Shown: in pieces, positions 1 to 4,786 of the stretch | Layout of the letters: every line of letters starts with the position of its first letter | How positions within the stretch are numbered: the stretch's first letter is position 1 | From: Acidocella sp. | GTDB taxonomy: Bacteria > Pseudomonadota > Alphaproteobacteria > Acetobacterales > Acetobacteraceae | DNA: 5,273 nt | NCBI GenBank assembly: GCA_029077775.1 | Contig: JAQNCU010000231.1 | Span: forward strand, 1-5,273 | Reading direction: 5' to 3' | The notes under the pieces: model-generated | What the model was told of the DNA's origin: nothing | The model's database searches: none | What the model saw: only the letters and a program-made list of their open reading frames with translations | Position numbers and translations under genes: made by a program

Positions 1-48
1 CGAATGGCGGCTATGCTGACAACGTTTGCCATTATGCGAATGTCATAG
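1..48 (+). other. Possible C-terminal tail of an upstream ORF (unidentified)
   Basis: The first frame is open from the window edge to a TAG at 46-48 and encodes about 15 residues, rich in Met and hydrophobic residues (RMAAMLTTFAIMRMS). Such short hydrophobic ends occur in some insertion-sequence transposases, but 15 residues cannot prove a family. The third frame is also open, from base 3 to a TGA at 136-138, so the choice of frame is not decided. No terminal inverted repeat can be confirmed because the other end of any element would lie outside the window. This is a weak call. Confidence 0.15.
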
Positions 49-71
49 GCACTTCCGGTAATAAGCAGGAT

Positions 72-87
72 GGGCCGAAAACGGCCC
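72..87. repeat. Perfect 6-bp stem, AAAA loop hairpin
   Basis: GGGCCG at 72-77 and CGGCCC at 82-87 are exact reverse complements around an AAAA loop. The stem is entirely G/C and could form a stable RNA hairpin, ending transcription from the left. No run of T follows on either strand (TTCCGCTTT on plus, ATCCTGC on minus), so it is not a convincing intrinsic terminator. It lies about 90 bases upstream of the shortened EamA gene and may separate that gene from whatever precedes the window. Confidence 0.4.
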
Positions 88-142
88 TTCCGCTTTGGGG
101 TAAAAGCCTGAAATGCGGAAAAGATCAGGCCGGATGAGGTCG

Positions 143-171
143 TTTAAGGCGGGCTGCGAATCTGTTAGACT
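143..171 (+). promoter_or_regulatory. Weak candidate promoter ahead of the EamA remnant
   Basis: TTTAAG (143-148) and TAGACT (166-171) are 17 bases apart, matching sigma70 boxes at 3 of 6 and 4 of 6 positions. Initiation about 7 bases after the -10 box would fall at or next to the ATG at 179, giving a leaderless or nearly leaderless message. That would agree with the lack of a Shine-Dalgarno sequence before that ATG. The -10 region also contains the 9-bp palindrome TTAGACTAA (165-173). The match is poor enough to arise by chance. Confidence 0.22.
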
Positions 172-178
172 AATTCTC

Positions 179-610
179 ATGCAAATCGGCGTCACGCTCG
201 CGCTACTTTCCGCCGTGTTATTTGGCGCCAGCACCCCTTTGACTAAAATGCTACTGGGGAACGTCAACCCTTGGATGATGGCGAGCCTGCTCTACCTTGG
301 CGCAGTGCTTTCGCTGGTGCTGCTCCATGAGCCGCTGACGGTCCAGCTCGTCACGGCAGGTGCCTTTATGGCGGTTGGCCTCTGGATACATCTGACGGAA
401 CGCCACCAGCACGAACATACGCACACGGCGCTGGAGCATGAACACCGGCACGTTCATGACGAACACCATCAGCATTCACACGGGCCGGATGCGCCGCCAG
501 GTGAACCGCATAGCCATTGGCATAAGCATAGCCCGCTTATGCACAAACATCCACACTACCCTGACCTTCATCATCGGCATGCACACAAGCGCGTCACTAA
601 CAATACATAG
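179..610 (+). CDS. Internally deleted EamA/DMT-family transporter with His-rich tail
   Basis: A 143-residue membrane protein. Residues 1-40 read as the start of an EamA (drug/metabolite) permease: TM1 about 3-20 with FGASTP, then NPWMM entering TM2. Residues 43-70 instead resemble the last two helices of such permeases (LVLLHEPLTVQL, then a final helix). The tail from residue 71 to 136 has 24 His in 66 residues, a feature of one EamA subgroup and a likely divalent-metal-binding tail. Full EamA proteins have ten helices and roughly 280-300 residues before such a tail, so about 200 residues are missing in frame, joined near residues 40-42 (LGA). Only about three helices remain, so transport is doubtful and this is probably a remnant or a small metal-binding membrane protein. 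The ATG at 179 is chosen because the family-like sequence begins there; an ATG at 113 would add 22 basic, non-family residues. No clear ribosome binding site precedes it. Confidence 0.72.
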   Translation: MQIGVTLALLSAVLFGASTPLTKMLLGNVNPWMMASLLYLGAVLSLVLLHEPLTVQLVTAGAFMAVGLWIHLTERHQHEHTHTALEHEHRHVHDEHHQHSHGPDAPPGEPHSHWHKHSPLMHKHPHYPDLHHRHAHKRVTNNT

Positions 611-761
611 ACCTCTCTGAGTAATTTGTTGTAGAAACGATCAAGTTGAGAAACGCTATTTTCCGAGCGATGCAATTCCGTGAAGAAATGGAGAGATCAC
701 GGACCTTCCAACGCCCTCATACCACCGGCCATATTATAGCTGTCATTCGTAATTTTCCGCC
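611..761. other. Non-coding stretch between convergent genes
   Basis: These 151 bases lie between the stop of the EamA remnant and the stop of the leftward Met-rich gene, so both transcription units end here. I find no open frame of note, no RNA gene and no hairpin followed by a T-run that would serve as a clear intrinsic terminator for either gene. The only structure seen is the inverted repeat at 677-703. Confidence 0.5.
677..703. repeat. 7-bp inverted repeat with 13-bp spacer
   Basis: TCCGTGA at 677-683 and TCACGGA at 697-703 are exact reverse complements separated by 13 bases. In RNA this would form a hairpin with a large loop, and it could act as a weak terminator for either converging unit. 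No T-run follows it on either strand. It could also be a protein-binding palindrome, though there is no promoter next to it. Its function is unknown. Confidence 0.35.
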
Positions 762-1337
762 TTAATTTTGATTGTTCATCATGCCGCGCATCATTGCCGG
801 CATGCCATATTTGGCAAACCCATCCAGCTCCTTGGCATGAGCGTAGATCATTTTTAACATCTCCGGATCATCGGAGGTCTCAGTGACCTCGATACCGTCT
901 GGCAATAATTTATAGGATCGCCGGTAAGCCGTGTCATTTGCGAACATCGCGGTTACACTAGGACTCATCGGATACGGAAATGGCTGGCTTTGATCCAGGC
1001 GTTGATACATCTCCAGAACGTGCGCTTTGATTATATCCGCTGTCGTCGGATCGCTCGATGTCGTTGTATCAACAATGCCATTTGGCAAAATATAAGTCTT
1101 ACGCGCGATGCTTGCGTGGCGCTCAAAAAGCTCCATACCTAACCGCATCGGTCCCATCATGTTTCCGGGCCCCATCATCTCGTTCATGCCGTCGCCTGAT
1201 ACTGGGCAGTTCATCATACCGCCCATCATTCCCCCTGATGGCGTAGCCGCCGAGATCGCTCGGCGGCCAAATCCAAATACGCCCAAAAGACCAAGAATTA
1301 TGCTACTGATTCCAGCGGTAATGCGACGACGCTTCAT
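762..1337 (-). CDS. Exported Met-rich protein with internal duplication, unknown function
   Basis: A 191-residue protein. It opens with a signal peptide: KRRR, a hydrophobic stretch at about 7-23, and small residues near 27-31 suited to cleavage, so it should act in the envelope. Residues 37-68 hold 11 Met and the only Cys (C44, in MMNCPV), and the C-terminus (179-187) has five more Met, an arrangement seen in periplasmic Cu(I)/Ag(I)-binding proteins. Residues 84-110 and 145-171 are a duplication: both read LP[N/D]GI, then T.TS.DP, then I.AH..E, with 13 of 27 positions identical. I recognise the pattern as belonging to uncharacterised bacterial proteins but cannot name a family. The ATG at 1337 is chosen because GGAGGG lies 8 bases before it and it begins the signal peptide; an upstream ATG at 1400 would overlap the regulator gene. 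It follows the ArsR-rhodanese gene by 29 bases, so both are probably co-transcribed. Metal or sulfur binding is inference. Confidence 0.85.
   Translation of the reverse strand: MKRRRITAGISSIILGLLGVFGFGRRAISAATPSGGMMGGMMNCPVSGDGMNEMMGPGNMMGPMRLGMELFERHASIARKTYILPNGIVDTTTSSDPTTADIIKAHVLEMYQRLDQSQPFPYPMSPSVTAMFANDTAYRRSYKLLPDGIEVTETSDDPEMLKMIYAHAKELDGFAKYGMPAMMRGMMNNQN
825..905 (-). repeat. Second copy of duplicated protein motif
   Basis: Encodes residues 145-171 of the Met-rich exported protein. It aligns without gaps to residues 84-110 with 13 of 27 identities (L, P, G, I, T, T, S, D, P, I, A, H, E). The His in the AH pair is kept in both copies. This is a protein-level repeat; the DNA has diverged. 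Confidence 0.75.
1008..1088 (-). repeat. First copy of duplicated protein motif
   Basis: Encodes residues 84-110 of the Met-rich exported protein, the partner of the copy at 825-905. Just before it lies RKTYI, matching RRSYKL before the second copy with a one-residue length difference, so the duplicated unit is probably longer than the 27 ungapped residues. Confidence 0.75.
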
Positions 1338-1347
1338 GTATATATCC
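1338..1347 (-). promoter_or_regulatory. Ribosome binding site deciding the Met-rich gene start
   Basis: Read on the minus strand, a strong GGAGGG precedes ATATATAC and then the ATG at 1337. The purine core lies at about 1346-1351, 8 bases from the start codon. This supports the start at 1337 over the in-frame ATG at 1400. Confidence 0.75.
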
Positions 1348-1366
1348 CTCCAGCGAATTGTAATTT

Positions 1367-2029
1367 CTATATTTCTACCGGCAATCCAGCGGCTTTCCAC
1401 TCAGGATAACCGTCTGCCAGCCTTCGCACCTCAAAACCAAGCGTCCGCAACTGCGCTGCAGCCTCTACCGAAAGAACGCAATAAGGTCCCCGGCAATAAG
1501 CGATGATTTGCTGTCCTTGCGGCAGGCGCGCGACTTGTTGTTCGAGGACGGCCAGCGGGATGTTCACTGCCCCAGGCAGATGACCCTGGGCAAATTCATC
1601 TTCCGGCCGCACATCCAGCAAGGTCACGCGGCCATGGCTCATCCGCGCCAGCAACTCATCGCGCGAGATGGGTTCAAGAGTATCGCGCGTCCGGAAGTAA
1701 CTAGCCATTACGATCTGAATTTCGGCCATATTGCGCTCACCGATCCGCCCCAGCACCGTCAGCAACGTGATGACGTCGGTTTCGCCAACCAGGCTGTAGA
1801 GCATTCGCTTACCGTCCCGCCGTGGCTCAGCCAGCCGCACCCGGCGCAAAATCTGCAAATGCCGTGAGGTGTTGGCTACGCTCAGGCTTACGCGGTCGGC
1901 CAGTTCCTCAACGCTTCGCTCACCTTGTGCGAGATGCTCAAGGATTTCCAGACGATGCGCATGGCTGATAGCCTGGGCAATTTCGGCGAGGCTGACAAAA
2001 ATCTGCTGCTTGGGGCCAAGGCTTGACAT
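1367..2029 (-). CDS. ArsR-family HTH regulator fused to rhodanese domain
   Basis: A 220-residue cytoplasmic transcription factor. Residues 10-95 are an ArsR/SmtB winged helix, with a helix-turn-helix at about 38-66 (recognition helix SVANTSRHLQIL) and wing at about 68-80. Residues 120-220 are a rhodanese domain: LLDVRP at 137-142, GHLPGAVNIP at 149-158, the active-site loop CRGPYC at 179-184 and a DGYPEWKAAGLP end. The HTH domain has no Cys, and C179 and C184 are the only two in the protein, so the usual ArsR thiol metal site is absent. Fusions of this type are common next to sulfur-metabolism genes. The likely mechanism is persulfide or polysulfide formation at the loop releasing DNA, which is inference. 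A weak TGGA lies 5 bases before the ATG at 2029. It is first in a leftward operon and diverges from the MBL operon across the palindrome at 2047-2072. An alternative signal is arsenite or another thiophile. Confidence 0.93.
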   Translation of the reverse strand: MSSLGPKQQIFVSLAEIAQAISHAHRLEILEHLAQGERSVEELADRVSLSVANTSRHLQILRRVRLAEPRRDGKRMLYSLVGETDVITLLTVLGRIGERNMAEIQIVMASYFRTRDTLEPISRDELLARMSHGRVTLLDVRPEDEFAQGHLPGAVNIPLAVLEQQVARLPQGQQIIAYCRGPYCVLSVEAAAQLRTLGFEVRRLADGYPEWKAAGLPVEI

Positions 2030-2046
2030 CGGTATCCAGGAAAGGA

Positions 2047-2072
2047 ATCATTCAACAGATTTATTGAATGAT
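2047..2072. promoter_or_regulatory. Candidate ArsR-rhodanese operator, 9-8-9 palindrome
   Basis: ATCATTCAA (2047-2055) and TTGAATGAT (2064-2072) are perfect reverse complements around an 8-base spacer. The site lies in the 101-bp gap between the divergent regulator and MBL genes, 18 bases from the regulator start and 58 from the MBL start. A-T-rich palindromes with ATTCAA/TTGAAT-like arms are typical of ArsR-family operators. One site could control both directions, repressing the regulator itself and the rightward operon. Binding by this particular protein is inferred from position and symmetry. Confidence 0.75.
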
Positions 2073-2077
2073 AGAAT
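2050..2077 (+). promoter_or_regulatory. Candidate promoter of the MBL-MFS operon
   Basis: TAGAAT (2072-2077) is a 4-of-6 match to a -10 box. With 16-base spacing the -35 position is ATTCAA (2050-2055), a poor match that is part of the left operator arm. A poor -35 box inside an operator is common for regulated promoters, but this could be chance. Transcription would start near 2084, about 47 bases before the GTG. Confidence 0.3.
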
Positions 2078-2091
2078 CGCCAGGCCGTCAA
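2063..2091 (-). promoter_or_regulatory. Candidate promoter of the regulator operon
   Basis: On the minus strand, TTGACG (2091-2086) is a 5-of-6 match to a -35 box and TTCAAT (2068-2063) lies 17 bases further as a weak -10 box. The proposed -10 falls on the right arm of the palindrome, so a bound regulator would block it. The -10 match is modest, so the exact position is uncertain. Confidence 0.4.
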
Positions 2092-2130
2092 GCGGTATGG
2101 TCCGTAACGGCTTAAAATGAGGAGATCAGC

Positions 2131-2874
2131 GTGATCCTACGCCAGTTTTTACACAGTGACCCGGTAGCCGCATCATATCTTCTTGGTTGTGTTGGCCACA
2201 GCATCGGTGCGGTTGTTGACCCGCTTTTCCCGATCGAGCCCTATCTGGAAGCCGCTGAAGCCACCGCCACGCCAATCCGCATCGTGATCGACACCCATAT
2301 CCATGCCGACCACCGCTCTGCTGGGCGTGCCCTCGCCGCGGCGGCGGGGGCTGAGTATGTCCTGCATACAAGCGCAGAGACCAGTTTTGCATTCCGCAAG
2401 GTGGCGGAAGGTGACAGACTACCGCTGGGCAATGTGAAGTTGGACGTGCTGCACACGCCCGGCCACACGCCCGAACATCTCAGCCTGCTGGTGACTGACC
2501 GGATTCGTGCGAAGGAGGCGTGGTTCCTGCTGTCAGGCCATACGCTGATGGTTGGCGATGTTGGTCGAACTGAATTGGCCAGCGATGCCGCTACCGGCGC
2601 GCGGGATTTGTTCCGTAGTCTGCAACGCCTCAAAACATTGCCCGATTATCTGGAAATTTTGCCGGGGGCTTTTGCCGGGTCGGTCTGTGGCCGTGGCCTG
2701 TCTGGAAAGCCATCATCCACCATTGGTTTTGAGCGACTGCACAATCCAGCGTTCGCGATGAATGATGAGGCAGATTTCGTCGAATTCATGCTGGCGAACA
2801 TTCCACCTGTTCCCGAGGGTGCAGCCGCTTACCGCGTCACCAACGCTGGTTTTGTTCCCAAGACCGCCACATGA
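2131..2874 (+). CDS. MBL-fold metallo-hydrolase, ETHE1-like persulfide dioxygenase candidate
   Basis: A 247-residue cytoplasmic metallo-beta-lactamase-fold protein with no signal peptide. The metal motif THIHADH gives H56, H58, D60 and H61; H112 follows in TPGHTPEH and D143 in VGDVGR. ETHE1-type persulfide dioxygenases hold one iron with the equivalents of H56, H112 and D143, all present. These enzymes oxidise glutathione persulfide to sulfite. The C-terminal signature CGRGLSGKPSSTIGFERLHNP (C186 onward) is typical of this group. The usual PGHGAGS reads PGAFAGS (178-184), so the last MBL histidine is lost, and SGDTL reads SGHTL with H137. The enzyme may therefore have shifted chemistry, and other MBL thiolesterases are possible. 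The GTG start is supported by GAGGAG ending 6 bases upstream; no better start lies nearby. First gene of the rightward operon, overlapping the MFS gene by 4 bases (ATGA). Probably controlled by the ArsR-rhodanese protein. Confidence 0.9.
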   Translation: MILRQFLHSDPVAASYLLGCVGHSIGAVVDPLFPIEPYLEAAEATATPIRIVIDTHIHADHRSAGRALAAAAGAEYVLHTSAETSFAFRKVAEGDRLPLGNVKLDVLHTPGHTPEHLSLLVTDRIRAKEAWFLLSGHTLMVGDVGRTELASDAATGARDLFRSLQRLKTLPDYLEILPGAFAGSVCGRGLSGKPSSTIGFERLHNPAFAMNDEADFVEFMLANIPPVPEGAAAYRVTNAGFVPKTAT

Positions 2875-4172
2875 ACGAGTCACTGACAGCCCACGCGCTT
2901 TTCCGGCGCGGCATCGCCATCAACCGTGGTCAATTCGCATTGCAGGCGACCCAGGTGTTCTTTGTCGGACTGATGATTGGCATGGAGCGCTCGGTATTGC
3001 CCACGCTAAGTGCGGATTTCGGCGTCAAACCGGGCGATTTTCTGTTTCTGATGAGCTTCATTTTCTCTTTCGGCCTGGTAAAGGGGGTACTTAACTTTGT
3101 CGCGGGGACATTGTCCGATCGGATCGGACGCAAATCTGTTTTGTTGATGGGATGGCTGGCTGCGATCCCGATCCCGATACTGATTTATTTCGCACCGAAC
3201 TGGTGGTGGATTATCGCCGCCAATATGTTCCTTGGGTTCAGCCAGGGCTTCGCCTGGACGATGACGGTGACCAGCCAAATCGATCTTGCCGATAGTCATC
3301 AGCGCGGGCTTGCCGTAGGCATCAACGAGGCAACGGGATACGTCGCCGTTGGTTTAGGGGGTCTTGGCACGGCCTACCTCGCTCAAGCCTATGGTCCACG
3401 GCTTGCACTGCTCGGCTTTGGCCTTACGACGATCGCGATTGCATTGCTTCTGCTATTGCGGGTCCGCGATACGCTCGCTTGGGTTCACGCGGAACACGCT
3501 CAATCTCAAGCCAAAACGACGGCCGTTACGCAAGCCCATGTCATTCCAAAGGTGCTAGCGCCGCACCCGCCGATACCGGGATGGGGCGCAATATTCATGC
3601 TGGTCTCATTCCGTGACCGGGATTACAGCGCCCTATGCCAAGGCGGGGTCGCCAACAAGATCGCTGATACGCTTGTCTGGGCGCTGTTCCCGATCTTTTT
3701 TAAACTGCAAGGGATGGGACTTGGCGAGATCGGCTGGATTACCGGGCTCTATGCAATCGTCTGGGGCGTCTCGCAGCTTTGGACAGGGCATCTTGCGGAT
3801 CGGATCGGCCGCAAACCGCCGATCGTCGCCGGATTTTTATTCCTTGCGGCAGGAATCGCCATAACGGCTATCGGCACATCGCCAATCATCTGGTTTCCGG
3901 CGGCGATGATCATGGGATTTGGCATGGCGCTGCTATATCCCAATCTGATTGCCGCGATGGCCGACGTCGCCCCTCCGCTCTGGCGTGGCAAGGCGCTTGG
4001 TACCTACCGTTACTGGCGGGACACTGGTTATGCCATTGGCGCGTTGCTACTCGGTCTTGTCGCGCAATCGACAAACGCCGTGCGACCAGCCATGTGGGTG
4101 ACGGCGGCATTGGTTGCTCTCTCTGGTCTTTGGATCGCATTTGGATCAAATCTCGAGCGGCGAAATAACTGA
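2871..4172 (+). CDS. MFS transporter
   Basis: A 433-residue inner-membrane protein with about 12 predicted helices in two halves. Each half carries the major facilitator motif A after its second helix: GTLSDRIGRK at 79-88 and GHLADRIGRK at 306-315. A soluble loop at about 198-238, with many Ala, Gln and His, separates the halves. Charged residues within or near helices include E39/R40, E153 and D266. The substrate cannot be read from the sequence. Its position after a persulfide-oxidising enzyme suggests export of a sulfur product such as sulfite or thiosulfate, or of a toxic compound, as inference only. Its ATG overlaps the stop of the MBL gene (ATGA) and has no clear Shine-Dalgarno sequence, so it is probably translated by coupling. 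Its TGA overlaps the next possible start by one base. Length and motifs are complete. Confidence 0.93.
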   Translation: MNESLTAHALFRRGIAINRGQFALQATQVFFVGLMIGMERSVLPTLSADFGVKPGDFLFLMSFIFSFGLVKGVLNFVAGTLSDRIGRKSVLLMGWLAAIPIPILIYFAPNWWWIIAANMFLGFSQGFAWTMTVTSQIDLADSHQRGLAVGINEATGYVAVGLGGLGTAYLAQAYGPRLALLGFGLTTIAIALLLLLRVRDTLAWVHAEHAQSQAKTTAVTQAHVIPKVLAPHPPIPGWGAIFMLVSFRDRDYSALCQGGVANKIADTLVWALFPIFFKLQGMGLGEIGWITGLYAIVWGVSQLWTGHLADRIGRKPPIVAGFLFLAAGIAITAIGTSPIIWFPAAMIMGFGMALLYPNLIAAMADVAPPLWRGKALGTYRYWRDTGYAIGALLLGLVAQSTNAVRPAMWVTAALVALSGLWIAFGSNLERRNN

Positions 4173-4186
4173 TGTGTGGGAGCAAG

Positions 4187-4786
4187 ATGAAGACAGATTA
4201 TCGAGGGCCTCGACCAACGCCGCGGTACCGCATCGGACCACAAATAATTCCAATTTTTTGTGTTGGCCTTCTGACCACGGTGCCGTCCGCGTGGGGTGCG
4301 CCTCACACGACTAAGAATCAACAGACCGGACTGGTAACCTGGCAGTCCGAAGAGGCTGGTTTTAGCCTATCCCTAAAACAACTGACACCCGATAATGTCA
4401 GCGCGCTGTACGAGAGCATGGGGGCTTCACAAGGAATCGTGAAGGGAGTCGCAGCATACTGCGTCTTTGAAACGGATGCCCGAAACCTATCGCACGTGCC
4501 CATTACATATAATGTTACAAATTGGCGTGCCGTCACTGCCGACGGTGTCGAACATCCGCTTCAGACCAAGATCGGCTGGCAAAAAATTTGGAAAGTGCTT
4601 GGCGTAAATTACGGGCTTACTATTTTCCCAGCAGCGCAGACTTTCCAGCCGGGTGATTGGGGCGAAGGCTTCACGACCGTGAAACTACCGCCCAAGACAA
4701 AATTCGATCTTACCTATACCTGGAGCGAAAATGGACAAATTCACAAGAGCCAATTGGTCGGACTACAATGCGCGTCCAACAACTAA
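4187..4786 (+). CDS. Exported protein of unknown function
   Basis: A 199-residue protein that I do not recognise. A long basic start (residues 1-17) is followed by a hydrophobic segment at about 18-37 and small residues at 35-38 (AWGA), fitting a Sec signal peptide, so it is likely periplasmic. The mature part lacks further membrane helices and alternates polar and hydrophobic residues, suggesting a beta-rich fold. Aromatic patches include NWRAV and GWQKIW. It has two mature cysteines, C92 (YCVFE) and C195 near the end, which could form a disulfide. Downstream sits a Tat-exported thioredoxin, so C92/C195 are a possible substrate pair. Start choice: GGGAG lies 4 bases before the ATG at 4187. 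An ATG at 4172 overlapping the MFS stop (TGATG) would add MCGSK and is a real alternative through coupling. Its 3' end overlaps the thioredoxin gene by 56 bases. Confidence 0.8.
   Translation: MKTDYRGPRPTPRYRIGPQIIPIFCVGLLTTVPSAWGAPHTTKNQQTGLVTWQSEEAGFSLSLKQLTPDNVSALYESMGASQGIVKGVAAYCVFETDARNLSHVPITYNVTNWRAVTADGVEHPLQTKIGWQKIWKVLGVNYGLTIFPAAQTFQPGDWGEGFTTVKLPPKTKFDLTYTWSENGQIHKSQLVGLQCASNN
4722..4725 (+). promoter_or_regulatory. Ribosome binding site inside the preceding gene
   Basis: GGAG at 4722-4725 lies 5 bases before the ATG at 4731, near-ideal spacing, within the last codons of the unknown exported gene. It fixes the start of the thioredoxin gene, which otherwise seems to lack any ATG ahead of its Tat motif. 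Confidence 0.75.

Noticed and set aside
164..187. Fur-box-like sequence around the EamA start (TAATTCTCATGC)
   Set aside because: Only half of the symmetric Fur consensus is recognisable, and the remaining positions do not match.
413..590. CAC/CAT-rich stretch as a possible DNA tandem repeat or CRISPR-like array
   Set aside because: The periodicity comes from alternating His codons in the protein; unit lengths vary and no spacers exist.
438..620. Plus-strand frame overlapping the His-rich tail
   Set aside because: Out-of-frame reading of His codons gives Ile/Thr repeats; this is a compositional artefact.
733..738. TATAAT on the minus strand after the Met-rich gene
   Set aside because: The -35 position reads GGCGGA, no match, and no minus-strand gene follows before the EamA remnant.
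1108..1506. Plus-strand open frame of 132 codons opposite the Met-rich and regulator genes
   Set aside because: It runs antisense across two well-supported genes, has no family motif, and its composition is that expected of the complementary frame.
2241..2633. Minus-strand open frame of 130 codons opposite the MBL gene
   Set aside because: It is a shadow of a gene with clear catalytic motifs; no ribosome binding site or domain was seen.
3779..4168. Plus-strand open frame of 129 codons within the MFS gene
   Set aside because: It lies in another frame of a full-length transporter, is rich in Arg, Cys and Trp, and shows no domain.
4508..4513. Perfect TATAAT inside the unknown exported gene
   Set aside because: There is no recognisable -35 box at 16-18 bases upstream, and the site lies mid-gene in an A/T-rich patch; most likely chance.
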